A stretch of 64,000 bases of DNA from Streptomyces netropsis (GCF_014203545.1 NZ_JACHJG010000003.1:248001-312000); one strand, 5' to 3'. Positions 11,207 to 21,553 are shown, counted from the stretch's first letter. Notes: a model not told the origin generated them from the sequence alone. Numbers and translations are program-made.

Positions 11207-11289
11207 GCTTCTGATGCCGATGGTGTTCCCCGGGCGCCGTCGGATTCTGTTCGCTCTGAGCGATCACATGGAAAGGGGCCCGGCAGCGG

Positions 11290-12279
11290 TCACGCCGCCG
11301 GTGGGAAGGCCCGCCGGTAGTCCGTCGGTGTGATGCCGAAGTGCAGGGTGAAGTGGCGGCGCAGATTGGCCCCGGTGCCCAGCCCGCTCAGCTCGCTGAT
11401 CTTCTCGACCGACAGTCCGGTCGACTCCAGCAGCGACTGGGCCCGGGCGAGCCGCTGGGTGAGCAGCCACTGCAGCGGGGTGGTGCCGGTGGCGGCCTGG
11501 AGGCGGCGGAAGAAGGTGCGGGGGCTCATCCCGGCGCGCCGGGCCAGGTCGTCGACGGTCAGCGGCCGGTCCAGGTGCCCGGTGGCCCACTGGAGTACGG
11601 GCGCGAGTCCCTCGTCGTCGGCGGCGGGGACGGACAGGTCGACGTACTGCGCCTGGCCGCCGGGCCGGTGCGCGGGGACGACCAGGCGGCGGGCCAGCTG
11701 GTTGGCGACGTGCGCGCCGAGGTCGCGGCGGACCAGGTGCAGGCACAGGTCGAGCCCGGCGGTGACCCCGGCGCTGGTGAGGACGTCGCCGTCGTCCACG
11801 TAGAGGACCGAGTCGTCGACGTCGACCTTCGGGTACCGCCGCGCCAGCTCCTCGGTGTGCAGCCAGTGGGCGGTGGCGCGGCGGCCGTCGAGGATCCCGG
11901 CGGCGGCGAGGGCGAAGGCACCGGCGCACAGGGACACCATGCGGGCGCCGCCGTCGGCGGCCCGGCGCAGCGCGGTGAGGAGCTCCGGGGGGAGCTCGCG
12001 GCCGCCGTCGACGCAGGCCTCCGGCACCGAGGGGACGATCACGGTGTCCGCGCCGGCCAGCGCGTCCAGCCCGTACGGGGTGCGCAGCGCGAAGCCGCCC
12101 GCGCCGGGCGCGGCCTGCGCCGAGGTCCCCCGGGCCGAGCAGAGCCGCAGGTCGTACCAGGGGTCGGCCAGGTCGTGGTGCGGGATGCCGAAGACCGTGC
12201 AGACGACCCCCAGCTCGTACAGGTCCCAGAAGGGGACATCGTCGTCGATCACGGCCACGGCCACGGAACCAGCGCTCAT
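11290..12279 (-). CDS. GlxA family transcriptional regulator (DJ-1/PfpI domain plus AraC helix-turn-helix)
   Basis: A 329-residue regulator. The N-terminal ~190 residues form a class-I glutamine-amidotransferase-like DJ-1/PfpI fold (VSLCAGAFALAAAGILDGRR at the nucleophile-elbow position, then TAHWLHTEELARRYPKVDVD). The C-terminal ~110 residues hold two AraC-type helix-turn-helix units (LTVDDLARRAGMSPRTFFRR; VEKISELSGLGTGANLRRHF). The ATG at 12279 lacks a strong ribosome site. It is divergent from the imine-reductase-like gene at 12413, so it probably controls that operon. Its ligand is unknown, and in this family the DJ-1 domain usually acts as a sensor rather than an enzyme. Confidence 0.9.
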   Translation of the reverse strand: MSAGSVAVAVIDDDVPFWDLYELGVVCTVFGIPHHDLADPWYDLRLCSARGTSAQAAPGAGGFALRTPYGLDALAGADTVIVPSVPEACVDGGRELPPELLTALRRAADGGARMVSLCAGAFALAAAGILDGRRATAHWLHTEELARRYPKVDVDDSVLYVDDGDVLTSAGVTAGLDLCLHLVRRDLGAHVANQLARRLVVPAHRPGGQAQYVDLSVPAADDEGLAPVLQWATGHLDRPLTVDDLARRAGMSPRTFFRRLQAATGTTPLQWLLTQRLARAQSLLESTGLSVEKISELSGLGTGANLRRHFTLHFGITPTDYRRAFPPAA

Positions 12280-12412
12280 GCCCGGCAGCCTATGGCAGGA
12301 ATTTTTCGACGGCCGTCAGTTCTGCCACTGTCCGGGTGCGGCGGACGGTGCGAGCGTGGTTCCACTTGATCGACTTCTGCGACACCTTCTGCGGCACATG
12401 GGGAGAAACATC

Positions 12413-13279
12413 ATGAGCGTGACCGTTCTCGGCCTGGGTTCGATGGGCACGGCACTGGCCGACGCCTTCCTGAAGGCCGGTCACCCGACCACCGTCTGGA
12501 ACCGCTCGGCCGCCAGGGCCGACGCGGTCGTCGCACGGGGGGCCGTCCGCGCCGGGTCGGCGCGCGACGCGGTCACCGCGAGCGAGCTCGTGGTGATCTG
12601 CGTGACGACCTACGACGACGTCCACGCCGTCCTCGACCCGGTCGTGGGCGACCTCGCGGGCCGCACCCTCGTCAACCTCACCTCCGGCTCCCCCGAGCAG
12701 GCCAGGGCCGGCGCCGCGTGGGCGGCGGAGCACGGCTTCGACTACCTCGACGGGGCGATCATGACGACCCCGCCGGGCATCGGCAGCGCGGAGTTCATGC
12801 TGCTCTACAGCGGCTCGCCGACCGCGTTCGCCGCGCACCGGGCGACGCTGGCGAGCCTGGGCGACCCCCTGGACCTCGGCCGGGACCCGGGCCTCGCCTC
12901 GCTCTACGACGCGGCCCTGCTCGGCCTGATGTGGTCGGCGCTCAGCGGCTGGCTGCACGGCGCGGCGCTGACCGGCTCCGAGGGGGTGACGGCGGGGGAC
13001 TTCACCCCGGTGGCGATCCGCTGGCTGACCGCCGTCACCGGCTTCATGAGCACCTACGCGCCCCAGATCGACGCCGGTCGCTACCCGGGCGACGACGCCA
13101 CCCTCGACATCCACCTCGCGTCGATGGACCACCTCGTCCACGCGAGCGAGGCGGGCGGTCTGGACGTCGGGCTGCCGCTGCTGCTCAAGGCGTTCGTCGC
13201 CCGGGCCGTCGCCGCGGGCCACGGCGGCGACAGCTACGCGCGTCTGATCGAGGTCGTCCGCGACGGGGGCCGGGCGTGA
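12413..13279 (+). CDS. NAD(P)-dependent imine reductase / beta-hydroxyacid-dehydrogenase-family protein
   Basis: A 288-residue oxidoreductase. The N-terminal Rossmann domain begins SVTVLGLGSMGTALADAFLK and has a NADPH-type specificity loop (VWNRSAARAD). The C-terminal helical dimerisation domain includes LASLYDAALLGLMWSALSGW. The segment IMTTPPGIGSAEFMLLYSG is typical of bacterial imine reductases and differs from hydroxyisobutyrate dehydrogenases. GGGGAG precedes the ATG by 7 nt. Its stop overlaps the start of the next gene (GTGA), so the two are translationally coupled. The GlxA regulator is divergent. The natural substrate is unknown: a cyclic imine, or a hydroxy/keto acid if it is instead a dehydrogenase. 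Confidence 0.85.
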   Translation: MSVTVLGLGSMGTALADAFLKAGHPTTVWNRSAARADAVVARGAVRAGSARDAVTASELVVICVTTYDDVHAVLDPVVGDLAGRTLVNLTSGSPEQARAGAAWAAEHGFDYLDGAIMTTPPGIGSAEFMLLYSGSPTAFAAHRATLASLGDPLDLGRDPGLASLYDAALLGLMWSALSGWLHGAALTGSEGVTAGDFTPVAIRWLTAVTGFMSTYAPQIDAGRYPGDDATLDIHLASMDHLVHASEAGGLDVGLPLLLKAFVARAVAAGHGGDSYARLIEVVRDGGRA

Positions 13280-13872
13280 GCGCACCGGGGACCACCGCGG
13301 CGTGGGCCGCTCTCGTCGTCGCGGCGGCCGAGGAGTGCACCGCCGCCCTGGAGACGGAGGCGGCGAAGGACTGGTCCGTGCCCGCCGGGGGCCTCGACTG
13401 GTCCTGTCACGCGACGCTCGACCACCTGGCGCTCGGCCTCGTCGGCTACGCGGGGCTGCTCACCGCCAAGCCGACCGACCGCTACATCACGCTCTTCGCC
13501 TCGCTGGACCCCGGGGCGCCGGTCTCAGCCCGCCTGGAGGGCATCCGCATCGCGGCGTCGCTGCTCGCCGGCACCGTCCGGGGTGCGGGGGCGGGGGACC
13601 GCGCCTGGCACCCGTGGGGCCACTCCGACGGGCCCGGCTTCGCCGCCATGGGCGTGGTGGAGACCGTCGCCCACACCCATGACGTCGCGCGGGGCCTCGG
13701 GCTCGACTGGAGCCCGCCCGACGGGCTCTGCGCGCCCGCCGTCGAGCGGCTCTTCCCCGGCGCCCCGGAAGGCCATGCCCCCGGCCGCACCCTCCTGTGG
13801 TGCACCGGTCGGGGCGTACTGCCGGGGCAGCCACGGCGGGAGCAGTGGCAGTGGGACGGCACGGTCCGCTGA
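13276..13872 (+). CDS. DinB-fold mycothiol-dependent maleylpyruvate isomerase-like protein
   Basis: A 198-residue four-helix-bundle protein of the DinB/MDMPI type. The metal-ligand histidines of the family are visible in DWSCHATLDHLALGLVGYAG and ETVAHTHDVARGLG. Such proteins use mycothiol, or act as isomerases or transferases with a bound metal. The GTG at 13276 overlaps the preceding stop by 4 nt, so it is coupled to the imine-reductase-like enzyme, and the pair may act on the same metabolite. The convergent membrane-protein frame overlaps its last 348 bases on the other strand. Confidence 0.78.
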   Translation: MSAPGTTAAWAALVVAAAEECTAALETEAAKDWSVPAGGLDWSCHATLDHLALGLVGYAGLLTAKPTDRYITLFASLDPGAPVSARLEGIRIAASLLAGTVRGAGAGDRAWHPWGHSDGPGFAAMGVVETVAHTHDVARGLGLDWSPPDGLCAPAVERLFPGAPEGHAPGRTLLWCTGRGVLPGQPRREQWQWDGTVR

Positions 13873-14616
13873 GACGGCGGCACCACGACCGGCAGCGGCA
13901 CCCTGACCGGCACCGGCGCTCTTGCGGCCGGCCGCGTCACGGACCAGCGGCACACAGGCCAGCCCGGTCAGCAGCGCGATGGGGTGGCCCCAGCTGGCGA
14001 GGGGGTCGACGAGTTCGATCAGGTCCTGGGCGCACATCGCGCCCGCCACGCCGAGCAGGGCCCACTTCCACCGGGGCCGCAGCAGCCCGGACAGCGCGCC
14101 GATGCAGGCCATCAGCCCGAAGCTGATGCCGTAGTCGAGGCGGTGCATCGAGGCCGCTGGCAGTCGGCCGACGGCGACGGCGCCCGCCACCGGAAGCTCG
14201 GTCGCGAGGGTGGCCAGCACATGGCCGAGCAGGAAGACCCCGGCGGCGCGCCCCCCGCCGACCCGCCGCTCCAGCGCGGTGACGACGAACAGGAAGGCCA
14301 CGCCGTAGAACGAATAGAGCCCGCCCGCGATCCACAGGGCGCTGGCCACGAGGACGAACAGCGGCCGCTCGGCGAGGTGCGCCGCGTCGGTGCTGGAGTC
14401 GCGGAGCAGCTGATCGACCGTCGCCTGGTCGCCGAAGTCCGCGTAGAGGGCGGTACCGAGCAGGATCACGGCGTAGCAGAACGTGAACGGCGTGCCGGTG
14501 GGGGTGGGCAGCAGGCGCGCGAGGCGGCGGAGGCGGGACGGCTCCCGGGGCGAGGACACGCCGCTCGCGGTCCGCGCACCGGTGGCCGCATCATCGGCGG
14601 GGTCCACCACGGTCAC
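13525..14616 (-). CDS. Rhomboid-like integral membrane protein with C-terminal antisense overlap
   Basis: A 363-codon frame. The first ~235 residues form a polytopic membrane protein with about six hydrophobic segments (TFCYAVILLGTALYADFG; LFVLVASALWIAGGLYSFYG; GVFLLGHVLATLATELPVAG; DYGISFGLMACIGALSGLL; HPIALLTGLACVPLV). It resembles Streptomyces rhomboid-like proteins but shows no clear Ser-His catalytic pair. The start is GTG at 14616. The normal end would be expected near 13900, soon after VRDAAGRK, but no stop occurs and the frame continues for about 115 low-complexity residues over the convergent gene down to 13525. Either the overlap is real or the tail is an artefact of a lost stop codon. 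Confidence 0.72.
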   Translation of the reverse strand: MTVVDPADDAATGARTASGVSSPREPSRLRRLARLLPTPTGTPFTFCYAVILLGTALYADFGDQATVDQLLRDSSTDAAHLAERPLFVLVASALWIAGGLYSFYGVAFLFVVTALERRVGGGRAAGVFLLGHVLATLATELPVAGAVAVGRLPAASMHRLDYGISFGLMACIGALSGLLRPRWKWALLGVAGAMCAQDLIELVDPLASWGHPIALLTGLACVPLVRDAAGRKSAGAGQGAAAGRGAAVSADRAVPLPLLPPWLPRQYAPTGAPQEGAAGGMAFRGAGEEPLDGGRAEPVGRAPVEPEAPRDVMGVGDGLHHAHGGEAGPVGVAPRVPGAVPRPRTPDGAGEQRRRDADALQAG

Positions 14617-14826
14617 TCGGCCAAGCCCCTTTCCACCGGGCTCTCCTGGGTAGGCGCGGCGGCCGTGCGGCGTGCCCTCGGAAAAGGCCGCGCATCGGTC
14701 GCCCCAAGAACACTAAGGTGCGCCATGGCCTGCCGGATCACGTCCGGCAGTGACCCCTGTCACCTCTGTCAACCGCATACCCGCGCACTGCGTCCGTCGA
14801 GCACCACAGCCCTCCCGGAGGCCCGC

Positions 14827-15552
14827 ATGACCGTTCCGTACGTCCGGTACGACAACGACACCGAGGCCGCGCCCGTCACCGTCGAGCGCCGCGAGGGACC
14901 GTACGGCGAGGTGGTGCTCAGACGGCGCGGAGCCGGTGGTGGGGCGGCCGGCGAGGTCTACGAGATCATCGCCAACGGCTGCTTCCTGATGGACACCTCC
15001 GACGGCCGTTCCGAGCGGCTGCTGGTCGACGCCGCGCTCGCCGCCCTGCCCGCCGGGCGGACGGACCCGGCCGTCCTGATCGGCGGGCTCGGCGTGGGCT
15101 TCTCGCTCGCGCACGCGGCCGCCGAGCCCCGCTGGGGGCGCATCACGGTCGTCGAGCGGGAGGGCGCGGTCATCGACTGGCACCGCACGGGCCCGCTCGC
15201 CGCGATCTCCGCCGGAGCCCTCGCCGACCCGCGTACGGAGCTGCTCCACACCGACCTCGTCGCCCACGTCCGCACTGCCGGGGCGACCTATGACGCGCTG
15301 TGTCTCGACATCGACAACGGCCCCGGCTGGACCGTCACGGAGGACAACGGCGGTCTCTACTCCCCCACCGGTCTCGCGGCCTGCCGGGCGCGGCTGACAC
15401 CCGGCGGGGTGCTCGCCGTCTGGTCCGCGCAGCCCTCCCCGGAGTTCGACGACGCCCTCCGGAATGCCGGGTTCGACGGGGTAAGGACCGAAGAGATCAC
15501 CGTTGCCCGGGGCGTCCCCGACGTGGTCCACCTCGCGGTCAAGGCCGCGTAG
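14827..15552 (+). CDS. Spermidine-synthase-like class I SAM/aminopropyl-binding protein
   Basis: A 241-residue Rossmann-type protein of the spermine/spermidine synthase family. The nucleotide-binding loop is VLIGGLGVGFSLAHAAAEPR, the acidic strand-2 end is ITVVEREGAVIDWH, and DALCLDIDNGPGWTVTEDN corresponds to the catalytic aspartate region. Many Streptomyces members lack a full polyamine-binding set and may be methyltransferases. GGAGG precedes the ATG by 6 nt. It stands alone, between a divergent membrane protein and the two-component system. Confidence 0.8.
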   Translation: MTVPYVRYDNDTEAAPVTVERREGPYGEVVLRRRGAGGGAAGEVYEIIANGCFLMDTSDGRSERLLVDAALAALPAGRTDPAVLIGGLGVGFSLAHAAAEPRWGRITVVEREGAVIDWHRTGPLAAISAGALADPRTELLHTDLVAHVRTAGATYDALCLDIDNGPGWTVTEDNGGLYSPTGLAACRARLTPGGVLAVWSAQPSPEFDDALRNAGFDGVRTEEITVARGVPDVVHLAVKAA

Positions 15553-15630
15553 CCGTCCCCCGCCACCTGCCCGTACCCTGCTTGCCACAGTCGCAGGACG
15601 AGGCACGGGAAGACGCTAGGGGCGGGGCGC

Positions 15631-16368
15631 ATGGAGCACACACACATCGGCCCGAGCGGCACCACAGCCTCCGCCGGGGCACAGCGACGGGTATTGGTCG
15701 TCGAGGACGACCGGACGATCGTCGACGCCATCGCGGCCCGGCTGCGGGCCGAGGGGTTCCAGGTGCGGACCGCCGGCGACGGCCCGGCGGCGGTCGACGC
15801 CGCCGAGGCCTGGCAGCCGGACCTGCTGGTGCTGGACGTGATGCTGCCGGGCTTCGACGGCCTGGAGGTCTGCCGCCGGGTGCAGGCACAGCGGCCGGTG
15901 CCGGTGCTGATGCTCACGGCCCGTGACGACGAGACCGACATGCTGGTCGGGCTGGGCGTGGGCGCCGACGACTACATGACCAAGCCGTTCTCGATGCGGG
16001 AGCTGGCGGCGCGGGTGCACGTCCTGCTGCGGCGGGTGGAGCGGGCCGCGCTCGCCGCGCACACCCCGCGCAGCGGCATCCTGCGCCTGGGCGAGCTGGA
16101 GATCGACCACGCGCAGCGAAGAGTGCGGGTGCGGGGCACGGACGTGCATCTGACGCCCACGGAGTTCGACCTGCTGGTCTGTCTGGCGAACACGCCGCGC
16201 GCGGTCCTCTCCCGCGAGCAGCTGCTCGCGGAGGTGTGGGACTGGGCCGACGCCTCCGGCACCCGGACCGTGGACAGTCACATCAAGGCGCTGCGCCGGA
16301 AGATCGGGGCGGAGCGGATCCGCACGGTCCACGGCGTCGGGTACGCGCTGGAGACCCCGGCGGCATGA
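15631..16368 (+). CDS. OmpR-family DNA-binding response regulator
   Basis: A 245-residue response regulator. The receiver domain has acidic residues in VLVVEDD, the phosphoacceptor Asp69 in LLVLDVMLPG, the switch Thr in LMLTARDD and Lys118 in DDYMTKPFS. The C-terminal winged helix (about 145-240) carries LTPTEFDLLVCLANTPRAVL and SREQLLAEVW, with the recognition helix in RTVDSHIKALRRKIG. Its stop overlaps the start of the sensor-kinase gene (ATGA), so the pair is coupled. The signal it answers is unknown. The start has only a weak G-rich ribosome site. Confidence 0.95.
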   Translation: MEHTHIGPSGTTASAGAQRRVLVVEDDRTIVDAIAARLRAEGFQVRTAGDGPAAVDAAEAWQPDLLVLDVMLPGFDGLEVCRRVQAQRPVPVLMLTARDDETDMLVGLGVGADDYMTKPFSMRELAARVHVLLRRVERAALAAHTPRSGILRLGELEIDHAQRRVRVRGTDVHLTPTEFDLLVCLANTPRAVLSREQLLAEVWDWADASGTRTVDSHIKALRRKIGAERIRTVHGVGYALETPAA

Positions 16369-17465
16369 GCGGCTCCCTCCCCGGCGACGGCCGTCGGCGG
16401 CCGGGCCTGTGGAGCCGCGTCTGGGCGGCGCTGCGCCCGCTGGACCCCTACCGGTCGGTGAAGGCGGCGCTGGGCGCGCTCGTCATCGGCTCGGTGGTCA
16501 TCACGACCTTCCTCGTCTTCGTCGCGATCCACTCGGCCACCGAGCTGCGGGTCATCACCATCTTCTCGATCATCGCCTCGCTGCTGATAACCCAGTTCGT
16601 GGCGCACGGGCTGACCGCGCCGCTGGACGAGATGACCGAGATCACCCGGTCGATGGCACACGGTGACTACACCCGGCGGGTCGGCGGCGGGCGGCGGGAC
16701 GAGTTCGGGGACCTGGCCAAGGCCTTCAACCGGATGGCGGCCGACCTGGAGGCGGTCGACACCCATCGCAAGGAGCTGGTCGCCAACGTCTCGCACGAGC
16801 TGCGCACCCCGATCGCGGGGCTGCGGGCGGTGCTGGAGAACGTGGTGGACGGTGTCTCGGCCGCCGATCCGGAGACGATGCGCACCGCGCTGCGCCAGAC
16901 GGAGCGGCTGGGGCGGCTGGTGGAGCAGCTGCTGGACCTGTCCCGGCTGGACAACGGCGTGGTGCCGCTGCACGCGCGGCGCTTCGAGGTCTGGCCGTAT
17001 CTGGCGGGGGTGCTGAAGGAGGCCAGCATGGCGGCCGGCTCCGGCTCCTCGCCGCGCGCCCGCAAGGACGTGCATCTGCATCTGGACGTCCAGCCGCCGG
17101 AGCTGACCGCGCACGCGGACGCCGAGCGGCTGCACCAGGTGGTGGCCAATCTGGTCGACAACGCCGTCAAGCACAGCCCCCGGCACGGCCGGGTCACGGT
17201 CCGCGCCCGCCGGGGCGAGGGTCCGCAGTCGCTGGACCTGGAGGTCGTGGACGAGGGCCCTGGCATCCCCGAGTCCGAGCGGCACCGGGTCTTCGAGCGC
17301 TTCAACCGGGGCAGCTCCGGCCAGCAGGGTCCGGACAGCGACGGGGGTACGGGCCTCGGCCTGGCCATCGCACGCTGGGCGGTCGATCTGCACGGCGGCA
17401 GCATCGGCGTGGCCGAATCACCACGCGGCTGCCGCATCCGGGTCACTCTTCCGGGCGGACCTTGA
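16365..17465 (+). CDS. Two-component sensor histidine kinase with HAMP domain
   Basis: A 366-residue membrane kinase. Two hydrophobic segments (about 34-57 and 63-84) enclose only a few extracellular residues, so it probably senses the membrane itself rather than a soluble ligand. A HAMP domain follows (APLDEMTEITRSMAHGDY), then the dimerisation helix with phosphoacceptor His144 in NVSHELRTPI. The ATPase domain has the N box (LVDNAVKH), G1 (DEGPGIPE) and G2 (GGTGLGLAIARW). It is translationally coupled to the upstream response regulator. From memory, the same pair sits beside kgd in other streptomycetes. Confidence 0.95.
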   Translation: MSGSLPGDGRRRPGLWSRVWAALRPLDPYRSVKAALGALVIGSVVITTFLVFVAIHSATELRVITIFSIIASLLITQFVAHGLTAPLDEMTEITRSMAHGDYTRRVGGGRRDEFGDLAKAFNRMAADLEAVDTHRKELVANVSHELRTPIAGLRAVLENVVDGVSAADPETMRTALRQTERLGRLVEQLLDLSRLDNGVVPLHARRFEVWPYLAGVLKEASMAAGSGSSPRARKDVHLHLDVQPPELTAHADAERLHQVVANLVDNAVKHSPRHGRVTVRARRGEGPQSLDLEVVDEGPGIPESERHRVFERFNRGSSGQQGPDSDGGTGLGLAIARWAVDLHGGSIGVAESPRGCRIRVTLPGGP

Positions 17466-17717
17466 GAAGCGACTTGACGTAGGGTCGGTGGTGGAAGCAC
17501 ACATTCAGCGGGGATGTGAGCGGGATTCGGCGAACCCGGAAGCCTGCGGGAGAAGCGGAACCCCGTCTGCTTCCCGCCATGTCATGCCTCGAAACCCGTC
17601 GATGAATGTGACTTAGGCGACGACTGGCCGGGGTGGCCTGCATACAGCGCCCCAACAGGCGTAGCCTTTATTCCCGCTGTCCATCACCTTGTGAAGCGGA
17701 AGAGGGCGGTTGCCGCC

Positions 17718-20700
17718 GTGTCGCCACAGTCCCCCAACACCTCGAGCGTCTCGACCGACCAAGACGGGCAGGGCAAGAGCCCTGCCGACGTCTTCGGTCC
17801 CAATGAGTGGCTCGTCGACGAGATCTACCAGCAGTACCTCCAGGACCCGAACTCGGTCGACCGAGCCTGGTGGGACTTCTTCGCCGACTACAAGCCCGGG
17901 AAGGACACGGGGTCGGCTGCCGCCGCCCCGCCCGCCCCCCCGGGTGCCGCGCCCGCCACACCGGCTGCCCAGCCGGCCCAGCCCGCCGCCGCTGCCCCGG
18001 CCGCGCCTGCCGCGCCTGCTCCGCAGGCCGCCAAGCCCGCCCAGGCCGCTCCGGCACCGGCTGCCCAGCCGGCCGCGGCGAAGCCCGCCGCGCAGGCTCC
18101 GGCCAAGGCGGCGCCGGCGAAGGCCCCTGCTCAGCCGGCCCCCGCGGCCGAGGCTCCGCAGGGCCCCGAGTTCGTGACGCTGCGCGGTCCGTCCGCCGCG
18201 GTCGCCAAGAACATGAACGCCTCGCTGGAGCTGCCGACGGCCACGTCCGTCCGCGCCGTCCCGGTGAAGCTGCTGTTCGACAACCGCATCGTCATCAACA
18301 ACCACCTCAAGCGCGCCCGGGGCGGGAAGGTCTCCTTCACCCACCTCATCGGCTTCGCGATGGTGCAGGCCCTCAAGGCCATGCCGTCGATGAACTACTC
18401 CTTCGCGGAGAAGGACGGCAAGCCGACGCTCGTCAAGCCCGAGCACGTCAACCTCGGCCTGGCCATCGACCTGGTCAAGCCGAACGGCGACCGCCAACTC
18501 GTCGTCGCGGCCATCAAGAAGGCCGAGACGCTCAACTTCTTCGAGTTCTGGCAGGCCTACGAGGACATCGTCCGCCGCGCCCGCGTGGGCAAGCTGACGA
18601 TGGACGACTTCACCGGGGTCACCGCCTCGCTGACGAACCCCGGCGGCATCGGCACCGTGCACTCCGTGCCGCGTCTGATGCCCGGCCAGGGCCTCATCGT
18701 CGGCGTCGGCGCGATGGACTATCCCGCCGAGTTCCAGGGCACCTCCCAGGACGCCCTGAACAAGCTGGGCATCTCCAAGGTCATGACCCTGACCTCGACG
18801 TACGACCACCGCGTGATCCAGGGCGCCGCCTCCGGCGAGTTCCTGCGCGTCATGAGCCAGCTGCTGCTCGGCGAGGGTGACTTCTACGACGAGATCTTCG
18901 AGGCGCTGCGGATCCCGTACGAGCCGATCCGCTGGCTGCGCGACATCGACGTCTCCCACGACGACGACGTCACCAAGGCCGCCCGGGTCTTCGAGCTGAT
19001 CCACTCCTACCGGGTCCGCGGCCACGTCATGGCCGACACCGACCCGCTGGAGTACCGCCAGCGCAAGCACCCCGACCTGGACATCACCGAGCACGGGCTC
19101 ACCCTGTGGGACCTGGAGCGCGAGTTCGCGGTCGGCGGCTTCGCCGGCAAGGCGATGATGAAGCTGCGCGACATCCTCGGCGTGCTGCGCGACTCGTACT
19201 GCCGCACCACCGGCATCGAGTTCATGCACATCCAGGACCCCAAGCAGCGCAAGTGGATCCAGGACCGGGTCGAGCGCGGCCACTCCAAGCCCGAGCGCGA
19301 GGAGCAGCTGCGCATCCTGCGCCGGCTGAACGCGGCGGAGGCCTTCGAGACCTTCCTGCAGACGAAGTACGTCGGCCAGAAGCGCTTCTCGCTGGAGGGC
19401 GGCGAGTCCGTCATCCCGCTGCTCGACGCCGTGCTGGACTCGGCCGCCGAGTCGCGTCTGGACGAGGTCGTCATCGGCATGGCCCACCGCGGCCGGCTGA
19501 ACGTGCTGGCCAACATCGTCGGCAAGTCGTACGCGCAGATCTTCCGCGAGTTCGAGGGCAACCTCGACCCGAAGTCGATGCACGGCTCCGGCGACGTGAA
19601 GTACCACCTGGGCGCCGAGGGCACCTTCACGGGTCTCGACGGCGAGCAGATCCAGGTCTCGCTGGCCGCCAACCCGTCCCACCTGGAGACCGTCGACCCG
19701 GTCGTCGAGGGCATCGCCCGCGCCAAGCAGGACATCATCAACAAGGGCGGCACGGACTTCACGGTCCTGCCCGTCCAGCTGCACGGCGACGCGGCCTTCG
19801 CGGGCCAGGGCGTCGTGGCCGAGACGCTCAACATGTCCCAGCTGCGGGGCTACCGCACCGGCGGCACCGTGCACATCGTGATCAACAACCAGGTCGGCTT
19901 CACCGCCGCCCCGGAGTCCTCGCGTTCGTCGATGTACTGCACCGACGTCGCGCGGATGATCGAAGCGCCGATCTTCCACGTGAACGGTGACGACCCGGAG
20001 GCCGTGGTCCGCGTCGCGCGGCTCGCCTTCGAGTTCCGTCAGGCGTTCAACAAGGACGTCGTCATCGATCTGATCTGCTACCGCCGCCGGGGTCACAACG
20101 AGGCCGACAACCCCTCGTTCACCCAGCCGCTGATGTACGACCTGATCGACAAGAAGCGCTCGGTGCGCAAGCTCTACACCGAGTCCCTCATCGGTCGCGG
20201 CGACATCACCCTGGAAGAGGCCGAGCAGGCCCTGCAGGACTACCAGGGTCAGCTGGAGAAGGTCTTCACCGAGGTCCGCGAGGCGACGTCCGCGCCGACC
20301 GCCGCCGAGGTCCCGGCCGCGCAGGCCGAGTTCCCGGTCCCGGTGAACACCGCGATCTCCCAGGAGATCGTCAAGCGGATCGCCGAGTCGCAGGTCAACC
20401 TGCCCGAGCACGTCACCGTGCACCCGCGACTGCTGCCGCAGCTGCAGCGCCGCGCGTCCAGCGTCGAGGACGCCACGATCGACTGGGCGATGGGCGAGAC
20501 CCTCGCCTTCGGTTCGCTGCTGATGGAGGGCACCCCGGTCCGGCTCGCCGGCCAGGACTCCCGCCGCGGCACGTTCGGCCAGCGCCACGCGGTGCTCGTC
20601 GACCGGGAGACCGGCGAGGACTACACCCCGCTGATGTACCTCTCCGAGGACCAGGCCCGGTACAACGTCTACGACTCGCTGCTCAGCGAGTACGCGGCGA

Positions 20701-21527
20701 TGGGCTTCGAGTACGGCTACTCGCTGGCCCGCCCGGAGTCGCTGGTGCTGTGGGAGGCCCAGTTCGGTGACTTCGTCAACGGCGCCCAGAGCATCGTCGA
20801 CGAGTTCATCTCCTCGTCCGAGCAGAAGTGGGGCCAGACCTCCGGCGTCACGCTGCTGCTGCCGCACGGCTACGAGGGCCAGGGCCCGGACCACTCCTCG
20901 GCCCGTGTCGAGCGCTTCCTCCAGCTCTGCGCGCAGAACAACATGACGGTCGCGATGCCGACCCTGCCGTCGAACTACTTCCACCTGCTGCGCTGGCAGG
21001 TCCACAACCCGCACCACAAGCCGCTGATCGTCTTCACCCCGAAGTCGATGCTGCGTCTGAAGGCCGCGGCGTCGTCGGCGGACGAGTTCACCAGCGGCAG
21101 CTTCCGCCCGGTCATCGGTGACGACACGGTCGCCACCGCGGACGTCCGCAAGGTCGTCTTCTGCTCCGGCAAGGTCTACTACGACCTCGTCGCCGAGCGG
21201 ACCAAGCGCGGTGCGAACGACACGGCGATCATCCGCATCGAGCGGCTGTACCCGCTGGCGGGTGCCGAGCTCCAGGCGGAGATCGCCAAGTACTCGGGCG
21301 CGGAGAAGTTCGTGTGGGCCCAGGAGGAGCCGGCGAACCAGGGTGCCTGGCCGTTCATCGCGCTCAACCTGATCGACCACCTGGACCTGGCTGTCGGCGC
21401 CGACATCCCGGCCCGGGAGCGACTGCGCCGGGTCTCCCGTTCGCACTCCTCCTCCCCGGCGGTCGGCTCGGCCAAGCGCCACCAGGCGGAGCAGGCGGCA
21501 CTGGTCGCCGAGGTCTTCGACATCTGA
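17718..21527 (+). CDS. kgd: Multifunctional 2-oxoglutarate decarboxylase/dehydrogenase E1 with succinyltransferase domain
   Basis: A 1269-residue TCA-cycle enzyme of the actinobacterial type that fuses an E2-like acyltransferase to a thiamine-diphosphate E1. Order: an N-terminal segment ([20 protein letters not shown]), an Ala/Pro/Lys-rich linker to about residue 150, the E2 catalytic domain ([37 protein letters not shown]), then the E1 domain with [39 protein letters not shown] and the transketolase-like C-terminus. I prefer GTG 17718 (MSPQSPNTS) to GTG 17691, since homologs begin there and a G-rich ribosome site precedes it. The 252-bp upstream gap should hold its promoter. Confidence 0.95.
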   Translation: MSPQSPNTSSVSTDQDGQGKSPADVFGPNEWLVDEIYQQYLQDPNSVDRAWWDFFADYKPGKDTGSAAAAPPAPPGAAPATPAAQPAQPAAAAPAAPAAPAPQAAKPAQAAPAPAAQPAAAKPAAQAPAKAAPAKAPAQPAPAAEAPQGPEFVTLRGPSAAVAKNMNASLELPTATSVRAVPVKLLFDNRIVINNHLKRARGGKVSFTHLIGFAMVQALKAMPSMNYSFAEKDGKPTLVKPEHVNLGLAIDLVKPNGDRQLVVAAIKKAETLNFFEFWQAYEDIVRRARVGKLTMDDFTGVTASLTNPGGIGTVHSVPRLMPGQGLIVGVGAMDYPAEFQGTSQDALNKLGISKVMTLTSTYDHRVIQGAASGEFLRVMSQLLLGEGDFYDEIFEALRIPYEPIRWLRDIDVSHDDDVTKAARVFELIHSYRVRGHVMADTDPLEYRQRKHPDLDITEHGLTLWDLEREFAVGGFAGKAMMKLRDILGVLRDSYCRTTGIEFMHIQDPKQRKWIQDRVERGHSKPEREEQLRILRRLNAAEAFETFLQTKYVGQKRFSLEGGESVIPLLDAVLDSAAESRLDEVVIGMAHRGRLNVLANIVGKSYAQIFREFEGNLDPKSMHGSGDVKYHLGAEGTFTGLDGEQIQVSLAANPSHLETVDPVVEGIARAKQDIINKGGTDFTVLPVQLHGDAAFAGQGVVAETLNMSQLRGYRTGGTVHIVINNQVGFTAAPESSRSSMYCTDVARMIEAPIFHVNGDDPEAVVRVARLAFEFRQAFNKDVVIDLICYRRRGHNEADNPSFTQPLMYDLIDKKRSVRKLYTESLIGRGDITLEEAEQALQDYQGQLEKVFTEVREATSAPTAAEVPAAQAEFPVPVNTAISQEIVKRIAESQVNLPEHVTVHPRLLPQLQRRASSVEDATIDWAMGETLAFGSLLMEGTPVRLAGQDSRRGTFGQRHAVLVDRETGEDYTPLMYLSEDQARYNVYDSLLSEYAAMGFEYGYSLARPESLVLWEAQFGDFVNGAQSIVDEFISSSEQKWGQTSGVTLLLPHGYEGQGPDHSSARVERFLQLCAQNNMTVAMPTLPSNYFHLLRWQVHNPHHKPLIVFTPKSMLRLKAAASSADEFTSGSFRPVIGDDTVATADVRKVVFCSGKVYYDLVAERTKRGANDTAIIRIERLYPLAGAELQAEIAKYSGAEKFVWAQEEPANQGAWPFIALNLIDHLDLAVGADIPARERLRRVSRSHSSSPAVGSAKRHQAEQAALVAEVFDI

Positions 21528-21553
21528 CCTCGACCGGCCCTTCGGTGACGGAC

